Shown piece after piece: positions 43,328 to 55,026 of a stretch of 64,000 nucleotides of DNA. How positions within the stretch are numbered: the first letter of the stretch is position 1; each line of letters begins with the position of its first letter. The notes under the pieces were generated by a model, which saw only the letters and a list, made by a program, of their open reading frames with translations, did not search any database and was not told the DNA's origin. Source of the stretch: Tolypeutes matacus (lineage: Eukaryota > Chordata > Mammalia > Cingulata > Chlamyphoridae); assembly GCA_026826555.1 (NCBI GenBank), contig JAKSZT010053836.1, positions 7,493,356 through 7,557,355 of the forward strand. Direction: 5' to 3'. Made by a program: the position numbers and the translations under genes.

Positions 43328-43499
43328 AATTAAGTACTAGAAAGAGAGGCCAGGGGCAGAAAAGCAGTAAATGTCCTAATAATTTAAGATGAAAAATGAA
43401 GTTTTCTGAAATTTGATATAAATCAATAGAAAAACAATTGGCTGATGAAAGCTGAATTTACAAATAAATAGGGTCATAGTCAAGTGCACCCTTTCCTCT

Positions 43500-43675
43500 A
43501 GGGCCCTGCTACTCAAAACAGAGACGCAAAGCTGGAGCATCACCACCACCTGGGAACTTGTAGAAATGCAGAATCTTCTCACCCACCCCTAACCCCCACA
43601 TAGTGAACCGGAACCTGCATTTTAGCAAGATCTCTAGGGGATTTGCATGCAGTGTAAAGTTTGAGAAAGGCTGTT
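43500..43675 (+). mobile_element. MER3/MER5-type hAT element
   Basis: CCTGCTACTCAAAACAGAGA, GGAGCATCACCACCACCTGG, CTTGTAGAAATGCAGAATCT, ACCTGCATTTTAGCAAGATC, and the inverted terminus AAGTTTGAGAAAGGCTG. About 176 bp. Confidence 0.78.
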
Positions 43676-43914
43676 CTGTAGTATAAAGTGAGATTTTAGC
43701 ATTTGTAGGTCAAAGGAATAAGACCTCAATTCTCTTTATATCTCCATACATTATCCTAAATCCTATATCCTTTTCCATTAGCCCTCATGTTGAATAGTTT
43801 CAACTATTCTGAGTCTTAAAGCAGACACTCGTTTTGTGAGACAGAATAATGTTTAAGGAGAGAATCCAAAGCAACTAACTCACCTATTGTGAGTAATATC
43901 AGTGATTTCAAAAT
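43676..43914. other. Unassigned short interval
   Basis: Nothing recognisable. Confidence 0.4.
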
Positions 43915-44105
43915 ATCATCACCATGATCATCATCAACTGCTAACATTTATCGAGCCCCAAACACGTGCAGGCATTAATGCAAGATGCTTTCTATGTTTT
44001 CATACTCACAGTAACCCTTTGAGTAGGTATTACTATCCCTGCTTGATGGTTGAGGGAACTGAGACAGAGAGGCTACATCACGTTCCCAAGACTTTCAAAC
44101 ACCAT
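43915..44105 (-). mobile_element. MIR SINE, antisense
   Basis: CAACTGCTAACATTTATCGA, CTCACAGTAACCCTTTGAGT, AGGTATTACTATCCCTGCTT, GAACTGAGACAGAGAGGCTA. Confidence 0.9.
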
Positions 44106-44109
44106 GACT

Positions 44110-44230
44110 ATAACATCACAACAATATCTCTGTGAGGTGAGCAGCAGTGAACATCCCCCGTTTTAGGTAAGGAAAACTTAAGACCCAGTAAGAGTGAAGG
44201 GACTAGGCAAAATCACCAACCCAAGACCTA
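44110..44230 (-). mobile_element. Second MIR fragment, antisense, abutting the first
   Basis: ACAACAATATCTCTGTGAGG, CATCCCCCGTTTTAGGTAAG, GGGACTAGGCAAAATCACCA. It repeats the antisense MIR order, so it is a separate copy or partial duplication. Confidence 0.7.
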
Positions 44231-46039
44231 CGTCAGAAATGGGTCCACTTGGACCAAAAAAGTTTTTCAAATTAAGGAATTCTGTTGCAAGAAATGCCAA
44301 TGATAATGCAATGACACTTAAGAGATAAGGAAAAGTCTATATAAAATGAAAAGAAGTGTTTCCACTCATGGAGCTTTGCACTACCAAACCAAAGAGCGTC
44401 AACTTTTAAGCTCTGAACTTGGAAAGTTTAAAAAGTTTATTGGGGTGTCAGATTGTCTGGCAAACCAGAACTTCCAGATTTGTATCACCATCGCTTGTGG
44501 CAACTGGCCCTTATCAGCTCATCTTCGCTAACATCCTACGCAATATTACCTTGCACACCTGTGAAGTTCTCCTAATTTCAGCCTTCCTGATTTCCCTCAC
44601 TGCACCTCTATCCATGTTTGCTATCCACATAGTTCAGAACTGTAAAGATGGCAAGAGTAGTCAGAACCTTTTCTTGCTAGCCCAAGTGTACAGAAAATCA
44701 AAGACAGAAGTTCACAATTAAGTGATCAAATCCACTTTCCCAGGCCCCAAAGAATGCCTTCCTCCATTGTATCTGGTAAAGGTAGCAGGGAAAGAATCAA
44801 GATGTGTTGGCTAAAGATGGTGACGACCTTCTCACTCATTATTACTAAGTCCGAAGGCTGTGCTGAGGTCTTCTGATTCCATGTGGGTTTTCAAATAAGA
44901 ACTAAAATTCATAATCATCCAAGTCTTTCACAGCATTCTAGAGAAGGAAGAGAAGGGAGTCCCAGGTCAGACATAAAATCTGCCCCTCCCTCTTTTTTTG
45001 GTTTATGGAAACAGAAAAAAAAAAAACACAATTCTTCTTGGCATTGTTGTACGCCAATACAGCCTACCTTCCTCCCTGCTCTCCACTCATTGCAAACTTG
45101 TGTAAGGCCATTCTGAGGTGTGCATTTTTATGATCGCTGTTCTTTAAGTGGCACTTATAAAACCGTCTGAGTCAGAGACACAGTTACTAAAAGTGTAAAG
45201 CGGAATGAAGAAGTTGAATCTGGCAGGCACAAGGCCTCTCCCGCCCTGGGCAAAGGTTCTGAGCGGAGAAGTGCTCAGTCCGGGGGAGTGCTCCAGTGCC
45301 CAAACAGCTGGCCTGCACACAGCCACGGCCAGGAGGCCCACTCGGCCCGGGCAGCAGCACAGCCAAGGTCAGCCAGCAGGAGGGAGGGAAACTAGCACGG
45401 TGTGAACACGTCGGGAGGCGCACGCTTTACTCAGGTGTGCACAAACTGCTTCTAAAAACAAATGAGACATTACGTGTTTATGGGCATCAGAACCATGACA
45501 CAATAGGAATAGCACGAGACCAAAGTGAATGTGGCATTTACTGTTAAAAACAACCCACATCATTCAGTCTAATAAACCTTATGAATTTTGATGGCCCTAA
45601 TTTTCAGTTTTAGTAACGTAGCTATCCTTTACATCATCAGATTTTAAACTTGCTTCTCAAAACCATTTCTTAAAGTTCCATAGGCTTGTTTGGTGTTTTA
45701 GAAGATCATTTTGCCATTTTATTTGGTAGGTGATAAATAAGTGTTTTAAAGTAAAAATTATTTTAGATCAATATATTATTAAATGTATTGAAGATTATAT
45801 TCTATACATCTCATGTGAATGCAGTCTAATACAATTATAGAGGAAAATTAAACCAGTAACCCTTATTATATCATTCACACACATGATGAAACCGCAAAGA
45901 GTCACTATACATTTAAGGAAAACAAACAGCATAAACAAGGACCAACATGAAAAAAACAAACACATGATTCTAGAAAAAACAGATAATTCAGGCAAGAGAA
46001 GAAGACCTAAATAAAAATTCAAAGTGGTATCCTCTAAGG
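44231..46039. other. Unassigned stretch
   Basis: It holds a poly(A)-like patch (45013-45027) and a GC-richer, CpG-containing patch at 45225-45430. The latter has overlapping frames on both strands but no convincing coding or promoter signal. The rest is AT-rich. Confidence 0.4.
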
Positions 46040-46740
46040 TATTTGAGAACACATTGCATTCATAGAATAAAAATGGGAAAAATTAAAGGAGAAATCAGAG
46101 AAAAAGAGTTTTGGAAAATTAAAAATGATTATGAAAATAAAAAGAAATTCAATCAACAGACTAGAAGAAAATGTCAAGGAAATCTCTCAAAAAGTATAAT
46201 AAAATAAAAAAGAGACTGTAAATATGAAAGAAGAATTAAGAGCTAAGAAGGTGATCCAACATCCATTTAATAGGAGTCCTCGAAAGATAGAAGAGAGAAA
46301 GTAAAGGGGAGAAAATAATAAAAAGAAAATTCCCCAGACCCGAAGAAAGACATGAATGGTCATATGGAAATAGCAAATCAAGTGCTGAATAGAATGAAGA
46401 AAAAAGCCAAACTGCTAGACATATATCCTGGTGGAATTTCAGAAATTTGAAGATACAGAGAATCTTAAAAGCTATCAGAGACCAAATCAGGTTACTAAGA
46501 AAGGAAAAGAACTCAGCTATCATCAAACTTGGCAGCAGTTCTGGATGTCAGAAGAAAACAGAGCAAAGCCTTTCAAGTTTTAAGGAAAAAAACAGCTTTG
46601 AGTTTGGAAATCTATACCAGGTCAATCAGCCTGTGGACAAAATGAGACATTTTCAATATGCAAGGATTCCATTTACCCCCACCCCCATGCACAATTAGTG
46701 AAAAGAGTTATTTGAAGATTGACTCAAACAGAAGGAAAAA
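46040..46740 (+). mobile_element. HAL1 or L1M ORF1 remnant
   Basis: Sense-strand homology to L1 ORF1: AAATTCAATCAACAGACTAG, GTGATCCAACATCCATTTAA followed by TAGGAGTCCTCGAAAGATAG, AAAATTCCCCAGACCCGAAG, CATATATCCTGGTGGAATTT, TGAGACATTTTCAATATGCA. ORF1p binds L1 RNA in the functional element. Here it is riddled with stops. HAL1 (an L1 relative with ORF1 only) is the likelier family. Confidence 0.68.
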
Positions 46741-47689
46741 GTAATCCCCAAATAGAAACCTACAGATTCCAAGAAAACGTGTAATTAGTTTAGGAATAAA
46801 AAGGGGGGAAAAATCTCACAATGGCAGTTATGCAACAGATCTAGAATCCAGTGAGTCCAAATTAGAACACAGTCAGAGGGTTTCGAGAAAACATCTTCAA
46901 CAAAGTAGATTTCACTTACATTAATATGATTAAGACGCTGGAAGATCTTAGTGACATCATCAATGAATACATTTTGCTTAGCAAAAGAAAACCATGAATT
47001 GGCATCTAAAGCTTTAGGTAAATTAAAAATTTGTATAAGGAAATTATGGCCCAAATATGAAGCAAACTAAAAAGTGACATGATTTTAAGAAAGAAAGAAA
47101 GAAAGAAAAGATAGTTGGAAAAGGGCTCTTTAATGACCATGCTTTGGTGATGCTTGAATAGTTAGAGGAAGACAGATTTAGTGACACAAAATAATTCCTT
47201 CTCTAAAGGTCCAAGCACACTACCTGCCTCTGCTGTGAAGAAAATTTACATAATTTTAATGTGATAAGTGTTTTCTATTGGCTTTCAGTTCTAAAAACCA
47301 AACTATAAACAAGAAAGCATGAAAGTTCAAAGATTTAAAATATTATAAACCTTGATGATGTAGAATTATAAACAATGACAACGGCAGTCAGAAGGTAGAA
47401 AGAGTGGGTAGAAGAAATGAGATGAGGTGGAGGGATGATAATTCCCTCATTTTACATAAAAGAGTAGAGGTAATATATAAAGTCAGATCAAAATAGCAAT
47501 ATGTTATTTTCAGTTATAAAGACAACCAATAGTAGATTTAAAATGAATAAAACTCAGGAAGTGGCTATTGCCACTAGATAAAGACGTTGTTGAAGGAAAT
47601 AGAAATGCAAACACATTATTTTGAATTGCAGCGGTAACCACCAGAAGTAAAAATGAACTTTTAAAAACAGTTATATCTTCTGTCCAACA
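46741..47689 (+). mobile_element. Probable HAL1/L1M 3' region
   Basis: A-rich sequence that follows the ORF1 remnant with similar composition and orientation. It holds a (GAAA)n patch at 47087-47109. The family assignment is by continuity only. Confidence 0.4.
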
Positions 47690-47830
47690 ACAATATAGGA
47701 GATCCTTGTGGTGATGAAACTGTTTTGTAACTTATCTGTACCAATGTCAACACACTGGTTGGGCTATTGAACTACAGTTTTGCAAGACGTCACCCAATTC
47801 CGTGACAGAAATAAGCAAAAAATTATTTTG
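47690..47830 (+). mobile_element. L1M 3' UTR fragment
   Basis: AGATCCTTGTGGTGATGAAA, CTGTTTTGTAACTTATCTGT, CAATGTCAACACACTGGTTG, AACTACAGTTTTGCAAGACG resemble the 3' UTR of a mammalian-age L1. No tail. Confidence 0.6.
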
Positions 47831-47964
47831 GTGACTATATGCTTAATTCTTCCAAGGAATTCTATCAAGCAAATACATATCTAGACGCAGAGGAAATTAG
47901 TTAATTCATTATATATAAAAGATTCCTTAGGATATTAGGGCTTAATTCTCTTGTGGAACCCCAT

Positions 47965-48025
47965 TGAGAAGGGCTGCTCTACTCAGAAAACTACAAACAA
48001 TTTCTAAGATAAATTAAAGAAGACC
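47965..48025 (+). mobile_element. L1M ORF2 remnant, left piece
   Basis: AGAAAACTACAAACAATTTC and AAATTAAAGAAGACC match the ORF2 region that resumes after the nested insertion at 48478 (AAATAAATGG). Confidence 0.8.
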
Positions 48026-48477
48026 GGGGCTTCTTTGGGAGTTGGAGGTTGTCCTGAGTACTGTTGTGGCGATGGATGTGGGCCATTTTGGATCAGCACA
48101 CACCGCTCAGGGCTGAGTGGGGGAGAGTGTGGTCTGCGGTGTGGACTGTGGTCTGTGGTTGGTGGCGGGGCTCCAGGATGTGTGGGTTCATTGAGGTTGG
48201 TGGGCCACACTGTGGGAGATGTTTGTGTGGGATGTGGTGGGAGGTGTGGGAGGTGGGCAACATGGGAATCCCAGTGGGTTCCGTGTAGTGTTTTGGGTAA
48301 TCTAAGCACCTCTTAAAATATATGCATATATATATATATATAAATAACATTTTTGTAAGCAAATACACATTTATGCATATATATTTATATATCATTTTAC
48401 AAATGTTTGTATGTATTGTGAGAATTTTGATTTTTACCCATAATAAAAAAAAAAAAAAAAAAAAAAAAAAGAAGACC
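48016..48477 (+). mobile_element. Armadillo L1 3' UTR-only insertion ('UTR-B' end), nested, 10 bp duplication
   Basis: AAAGAAGACC at 48016-48025 and 48468-48477 flanks a 445 bp insert (48026-about 48470). It begins at GGGGCTTCTTTGGGAG, homologous to 57598 onward, and ends with ACCCATAATAAA and a pure A run (48445-48470). It is a heavily 5'-truncated L1 with no coding sequence. Short (TA)n runs at 48325-48343 are part of the UTR. The host is an L1M ORF2 remnant. Confidence 0.95.
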
Positions 48478-50100
48478 TAAATAAATGGCTGCTTAAGGAT
48501 TGGAAGACTCAGTATTCTTAAGATGTTAATTTCCCCAGAATTAATTATGGATCCAATATAATCCCAATAATATTCCCAGCAAATGTGTTTAAATAGAAAT
48601 TGACAAACTGATTTTAAAATAGACCTGGAAATGTAAAGAACCTAGAAATTTAAAGAATGTAAGTATAAAGAAAAAGAACAAAGATGAAGGACTTATACTA
48701 TATGACTTCAAGATTTTCTATAAAGTTACAGTAATTAAGACATAATAAAAGACAAACTCATCAATGAAACAACAGAGATTCCAGAAGTAGATTCACACTT
48801 TAATTATCAATTGATTTTCTACAAAGGCCATAAAGTAATTAAATGAGAAAAGGAAAGTCCTTTCAACAAATGGTGCTGGAACAATTAAATATCTAAGTGG
48901 GAAAAAAAGGAACCTCAATTCCTATATCACACCATATACAAAAATTATTTTGAGAAGGATCACAAATATAAACTGAAAAGGTAAACTTATTTTTTTAAAA
49001 AATACTTTTGTGACCTGGGGTTAGGCAGAGATTTCTTAGGACACACAAATCATAAAAATTGAAAAATTAAACTTCACTAAAATTTTAAACTTCTCACCAA
49101 TAAACATGATTAAGGAAATGAATAAACAACCTCAGACTGGGAGAAATTATTGGTGAGTCATACAGTAAAAAAGACCTTGTATTCAGAATATATATTTTTA
49201 AATCTCCTACAATTCAATAGAAAGATAACAAAATTAAGAAATGGAAGGAGGAGAAGAAACAAAGGAGGATATGTGAATGGTCATTAAGCACATGAAGAAG
49301 TTCTCAAATAATTAGTCATCTGGGAAATGCAAATTAAAATCTCAATTACATACAACTCTACCAAACAAAAATACCAAAGTTAGGTGAGGAATGAAATATC
49401 CAGAACTCTGATACATTGCTAGTAAGAATGTAAGATGGCCCAACAATTTCAGAAAAATGTTTGACATTTTCTTATAAAGTTAAACATATATCTATCCTTT
49501 GATCTAGCAATTTCACATCTAGATGTTTATCTAAGAGAATTAGTCCACAAAGACTTGTACCATAAAATTCATAGCAGCTTTTTTCATGATAGTAAAAATT
49601 ATAAACAACCCAAATGCCCATCAACAGAATAGACAAATTGTGGTATAACTGTACAATGGGATACTATTCAGCAATGAAAAGGAATAAACCACTCCTACAC
49701 ACAACATGGATGAATCATGCAGTCCTTATGCTGAATGAAAGAAGACTTACACAAGAGTACATACTGAGAAATCAAACCTCTACAGGGGAGGAACTAGAAC
49801 TGTGGTTTCCTAAGAATTGAGAAGATTGAATGACAAGGGACATAAGGGAATTTCTGGGAATATGGAAAGTTTCTATATTGTGATAGAGAGATGGGTTACA
49901 CCGGTGGATCTATTTGTAAAAACTGTATAGATATGATTTATATATTTCAAGGTATTCCAAGTTTATCTAAAATAACTGTTGAAAACAACCATAGCAGGGT
50001 AGAAGTATCGATAAAACAAGTATGGCAGAGTGATGATGATTGTTGAAGCTGGTGATAATTGATAAAGTATATGAACTTTATTATAATATTTTATTTTTTA
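48478..50100 (+). mobile_element. L1M ORF2 C-terminal remnant and 3' UTR, right piece
   Basis: Sense ORF2 landmarks: GGCTGCTTAAGGATTGGAAG, AACAAATGGTGCTGGAACAA, AACCTCAATTCCTATATCAC, GACATTTTCTTATAAAGTTA, AAATGCCCATCAACAGAATA, and a C-terminal peptide MGYYSAMKRNKPLLHTTWMN. The 3' UTR follows to about 50100 without a clear poly(A). It is an old copy with many stops. Confidence 0.88.
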
Positions 50101-50649
50101 TTCTAGAAATCTTCAAACATGCAAAGTAAAATCATTCACAGTAAATTTTAACTCTATATTATGGCAACATGATCAGATGTTTAGAATTTTACTATTTTGA
50201 GCTTAAAAATTCAACTTTTAAAATTTTCATTCTTTCTTTTTGAAGGGTAAGCCAAAAAATAAGATTTGGTCTTCTATTTTCAAGCATTTTGCTCCAAATA
50301 CCACATTGCAAATGAGGGATGTCTTTATTGCTAATAATTAAAAAGTCAAATTGCAAATAATCATTAATATAGTATCTTCTTTTTTAAATATTTTCAATGT
50401 GTTATAGAAGAATTTTAATTGGATGAATGAAACTTATGAATCTGGTGAAGATCGAATTGGAAATAAGAATTTGCAAAATTATTCACTTGTATTTTAATAC
50501 CAATAAATTTTGTTTCTTACATTTAACCAATGGTCTGTCATTATTATACTTTGAACAATAAGTGACTAAGAAACAGCCTAATACTCAATACCCATAGGTA
50601 TACATATAAGTAATAAAGCAACTCCACCAATCAAAATACACTTTCACTT
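50101..50649. other. Unassigned AT-rich stretch
   Basis: No recognised family; possibly further decayed L1. Confidence 0.35.
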
Positions 50650-51666
50650 GCTGTTTTTCTTTTTTCTTTATCACTGTAAGAGCTGTTGTCTTGTATGTAC
50701 AGTGACATTTTCTTCCATATATTCCCCAAGTGTCTTGTTTTTTTTTTCATTTTATCTTCAAAGGAGTTTTAGGATACAGAAAAGTCACATAGAGAATACA
50801 GGTGATTCCCATATACCCAACACCCTTCCCCCTTTCCTCTCTACCTTATTAATAACATTTTATATGAGGATGGTACATTTGTTACAATTAATGTACCAAT
50901 ACTGAAGCACTGCTACTAACCATGGTCGATGGTTTACATTGTGGTTTACATTTTGGATCGTACAATTTTATAGGTTTTGATGAAATCTGAAGTGGCCTAT
51001 ATCCATTATTGCAAGATCATGCTGAACAATTCTAATGCCCTAAAAGTGCCCTATGTTCCACCTATTCTATTCTTCCATCCCCCTCCCCCGAGAACCTATG
51101 GTAATCACTAAGTTTCAACTGTTGAAGAGTAAGATTCAGAGTTATTTGCAATAATATTGAGGGCTTGACATATTGGTCAGTTTTCTTTCATTAGGCACTG
51201 CCTATGTTCTCGAGGGATTCTTGTCCCTCTAACGGAGAACATAGCAGGACTGCCTAGGATGGGAGTTTAATATTTCCTTGTTTATTGTGTGGGTCTCCAC
51301 CCACTGACATAACACACTATGACAAGATGAACACATCCATATCCCATAGAAGCCTGCCCCAGGTACTCCCTCTCCCATATACCCCCCCCCCAAATACACA
51401 CACCCAACACCCTACACCAGTAACCCTCCCCTGCCAAATTTGCCAAAAGAACATTTCCAACATTATGGGTGTAGCCGCAGACTTGCAAATCTCCAGAGTT
51501 ATCTGCTCCTTCCCTCGACCCTCCCCCGCAGTCCTATGGATAGTCCAACCCCACCCGCCGACTGTACTCCACCTCACAGACCAGCACCCCCGAACCCAAT
51601 CGTGTCACTGCACCACTGTCATGCCCATCCACTGCCCACACCTCCCCCCTTATCACATTTTGCCCT
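50650..51666 (-). mobile_element. Armadillo L1 3' UTR ('UTR-A'), antisense, 5'-truncated
   Basis: Closely matches 27400-28415. Shared blocks include GTCTTGTATGTACAGTGACA, GCTACTAACCATGGTC, CATATTGGTCAG versus CATATTGATCTG, GAAGCCTGCCCCAGGT and CCAGCACC. A short T-rich run near 50655-50665 marks the 3' end. Homology stops inside the 3' UTR at about 51666 (ATTTTGCCC), so no ORF2 remains. The proline-rich frames at 51285-51745 are antisense artefacts. Confidence 0.88.
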
Positions 51667-51939
51667 TCTTAAAATAATTATTTCATTTGTTGATTTTTTT
51701 AAAAGAAAAGTAGAAATTTTAATCAGATGCGATTACTGCTTTTAAAGAAGTGAGCTTTGGAAGCACCTAGATGAACTAGCTCAGATATCTGTAAACCCTA
51801 CTGGGAAAATTCTACTGCAGTATATATAATTTATGATGAATAAAACTTAGTAGTTATGATGCATGGAATAGCGTTTGTGAATTACTATGAAGGTTTTACG
51901 ACTTAGATTAAATAAACAAAACAAACACAATTATCTACG
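51667..51939. other. Unassigned short interval
   Basis: AT-rich, nothing recognisable. Confidence 0.4.
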
Positions 51940-52140
51940 TTCCTTCAGTCTGGCATGCCCTGCCCACTCTCCTCGGGGACATACCCTCTACCCACTGATC
52001 AGAAGTTTACTCACCTTCAGCACTCAGCACAAAGGGCACTTCATCCTTGAAGTCTTCCCTCCTAATCCCAGTCTGAATTCATCACTCCATCTGCTGCTGA
52101 TACAGCAGTTTATCAAACCTCGGTTATAGCACATTTGTCC
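51940..52140 (+). mobile_element. L2 3' region fragment
   Basis: AAGGGCACTTCATCCTTGAA, GTCTTCCCTCCTAATCCCAG, CAGTTTATCAAACCTCGGTT, ATAGCACATTTGTCC in sense L2 order. Confidence 0.7.
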
Positions 52141-52189
52141 TGTAGGAGAGCTGTCTGTGTGGGAGTGTCTCTTCCCACAGGTCCATGTG

Positions 52190-52335
52190 TTGGTAGTAGT
52201 TGGAGAAGTGGTAGGTATCATTGTACCCATTTTGCAGATGAGAAACCAGAGACTGAGAAAGGTGACATAACTTCCCCCAAGTCCATGACTAGTACTCGCT
52301 GTCTTCCTCTCAAGTCCATGCTCTTGAAGATTCCA
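52190..52335 (-). mobile_element. MIR SINE, antisense
   Basis: GTACCCATTTTGCAGATGAG, AACCAGAGACTGAGAAAGGT, AACTTCCCCCAAGTCCATGA, CAAGTCCATGCTCTTGAAGA. It splits the L2 pieces at 51940 and 52385. Confidence 0.88.
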
Positions 52336-52384
52336 AGTGATGACTGACTTCAGGAACTCACAAGCTGTTCAGAGTTAGCCATCA

Positions 52385-52455
52385 TCGTGGCCTCCAAAGT
52401 ATCTGGTCCAGTCTTTTATACAACACATATTCAATAAATGCTCATTGACTTTAGT
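52385..52455 (+). mobile_element. L2 terminal fragment
   Basis: ATACAACACATATTCAATAA then ATGCTCATTGACTTTAG is the L2 3' terminus, probably belonging with 51940-52140. Confidence 0.5.
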
Positions 52456-54239
52456 CTTAGTTTATGTTATGTACTGTGAGAGTAAGATACACAATGACAA
52501 TAGTTGATTAGTCCATTCATTAGGACAGAGCTCAAAAGCTTTCGAAGCATGGACTGGGGCACGGTCCACCATCACCCTCTACTGGAGAATCAGCTTCTCA
52601 CTTGAAACTTTCATACCTCTGTAGAAAGGCTTGACTCCTTTTGAGAATCAATGTACTCACTAATGCTTTATCCCTGGAGAAATCTGTGGCTTTTCTTTGT
52701 AGAAGATGCAAAGTGTACACTCTCATGCCCAGGAGTTCCAGAGAAAAAAGATACTGGATTTATGCTTTCATAAAACATGAGTCACTGTTTATCAGCAAGG
52801 ACCAACTTTTGAGTAATATGGAGACTCTGTGCCTGTGAGAGATCCTGTCTAAATTCAGGTTATCACCTGGCAGAGTAATTTACGTGGCATTTCTGTGCTT
52901 TAGTTTTTCATTTACTCAGTGATATAAATAATCTCTCTCCCTCTCTCAACACACACACACACACACACTTAGAATATTACATCTACGAAGTATCTTGAAG
53001 GTTCAAATGCTTAAGTTGTTACCATACAATCTGTAAAATGTAACTGTGAAGTGCTTCTGAGTAGAATATTTTCACAAATGTGGATTATCTATAAATCTGC
53101 TATGGCCAGCTACTAAACTAGAATTTAGTATGTGCATTATATATTGGCAGAGACTTCCTAATTCCCAGTTTTAAGCTTCCCTTAAATTGGTTAAAGCTGA
53201 TCTATATTTCATATCATTTTCCATAAAGTGATTCACAGCCAAAGCCTGTTTTTGGCCATTCAGAGGGGAAAAAATAAAAAGATTAAAGAGAGGGCAAATC
53301 AGTCTCTCCCTTCCTGAATTGCTGTGACGTCCAACATCTTTCACTGGCACTCCTTGTGTGTGTGAAAGTACACTTTGTTATAGGCTGTTTCTACAAAAAG
53401 AATCTAGAGATTTTTTTCAAGGATAAAAATTTAGTGGGTCATTGACTAATAAGGAGTGGAGTCCAACTTCAGTGAATTCTGCTTCTCAAAGACAAACTCA
53501 TGAATAGTTCATTAGCTGAAGGTAAAAAGCTACTTTATAATGTCTTTCATGTATACCAGTCTTAGGACTTTTTCAGAGAATTGGATAATTGTATCAAAAT
53601 TTCCCAGTACTTTTAACAATATAGAGACATGGTAAGAAAGGAAAGTTTGATTTCTCCTTTTCCATTAGCATCAATCATCTAGTTCTCAGATTATGCACAG
53701 GAGGAATAAACTCAGAGAGGAGGTTAAGGAGTGTCTGATCCATGCCATGATCTCCAGGCAGAAACAAACTTAAACCAACTTAGATACAATGATATTTGCT
53801 CTCATCCTTGAGACTTCTCAGCAAGAGCATAGCAATTGTCTAAATTCTGTAACACAACAGCAGGAAGAATTCTAACTTGGTTAGACCCTAGCAGTCTAAT
53901 CCATGGTTTAAAGCTGTTAATAAAGTGTAATTTATTGCCAAAACTTGATATTAGAATATGAATCCAATGAGTATACTTGCTAGGCATCATCCTATATCCC
54001 AAAGTCCAATGTGGGTGCCCATGGGGATCCTGCCATGGTCCATGAGGGGATGGTGACAGGTGAACAGGATGCAAATTAGAAGGGTATGCTAAAGACCCTG
54101 GATGGTGAGAATTGGAGGGTATGTTCTGAGAAACGATGTAGGCAGGGGTTAGACCTAGTGAATAAGGACGAAGAAAAAGGGAACTGGAGATGGTTTGGGG
54201 ATAAGCAAGCACAGGAGATTGATGGAAAGAAAATATAAG
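52456..54239. other. Unassigned stretch
   Basis: No repeat family recognised except a (CA)n run. The 147-codon minus-strand frame at 53802-54245 is proline/serine/histidine-rich with no recognisable domain or splice context. Confidence 0.4.
52949..52968 (+). repeat. (CA)10 microsatellite
   Basis: A short CA run preceded by a CTCTCC-rich patch. Confidence 0.95.
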
Positions 54240-54325
54240 AAGCATTCATTCAACAAAAATTTACAGACCATTGGGGAGAAAGGCTGAGCACCATGCTAGG
54301 CACAAAACTAATCCAAGTTACCTAA
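54240..54325 (-). mobile_element. L2 terminal fragment, antisense
   Basis: GCATTCATTCAACAAAAATT, GAGCACCATGCTAGGCACAA. Confidence 0.6.
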
Positions 54326-54985
54326 AATTTAGTGAAATGCTAAAGCAGAAAAGGTTAAGAAAATATAGCCACTGTTTCTTCCAAAGAAAGTTATTTAAGG
54401 CATCTTTTTAATTGTACAATATCAAGACTTCAGACTTTGAAAACAGGTAGTTACAATACTGAAAGTCATAATAAAAGTCAGAAACCAGATGAAATACCTT
54501 GTTTTGTATATAGAAGAGTGCAATTCAAGGACAGGGCTGAGGGTAGTGGGAGGGTGTGGGGTATCAAATGGTTTGTTATTGTGTTTTATGAGGTTATTTC
54601 CCAAGACAAACAGCCAACAGACAGGTCACATTTATCCTGAAGGTTCTAACATAAAGCAGTCATCATTCTCACTATAAAGAACTGGATCCATTTAAATATC
54701 ATAAAGTCAAACTGAAATCTTCAAATCTAAATCTCAAGTGCAAACTACAATCCTTTATGTCAACCTAAGAACTTGATAATAAATTATCTCTTGACTAGTT
54801 ACCATGCACAAAATAATAATATATAATTAGATAAGGAGACAGGAAAACTAACTATATACAAATCAGTACAGCAAAGAACAAAAGGTTGGGAAGCATTTGG
54901 GAGTGCAATCAATTTAGGCACAAGCCCTCTTCCTGGGACAGATTTTATATGGTTTCTTTACAAGGTTCACTCAAGCATCCAAGTT

Positions 54986-55026
<41 letters not shown>

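Noticed and set aside
48004..48316. Tryptophan/glycine-rich and histidine/proline-rich frames
   Set aside because: Both strands of the G-rich L1 3' UTR insertion.
53802..54245. 147-codon minus-strand frame
   Set aside because: No recognisable domain and no splice sites at the frame edges. Kept only as unassigned DNA.
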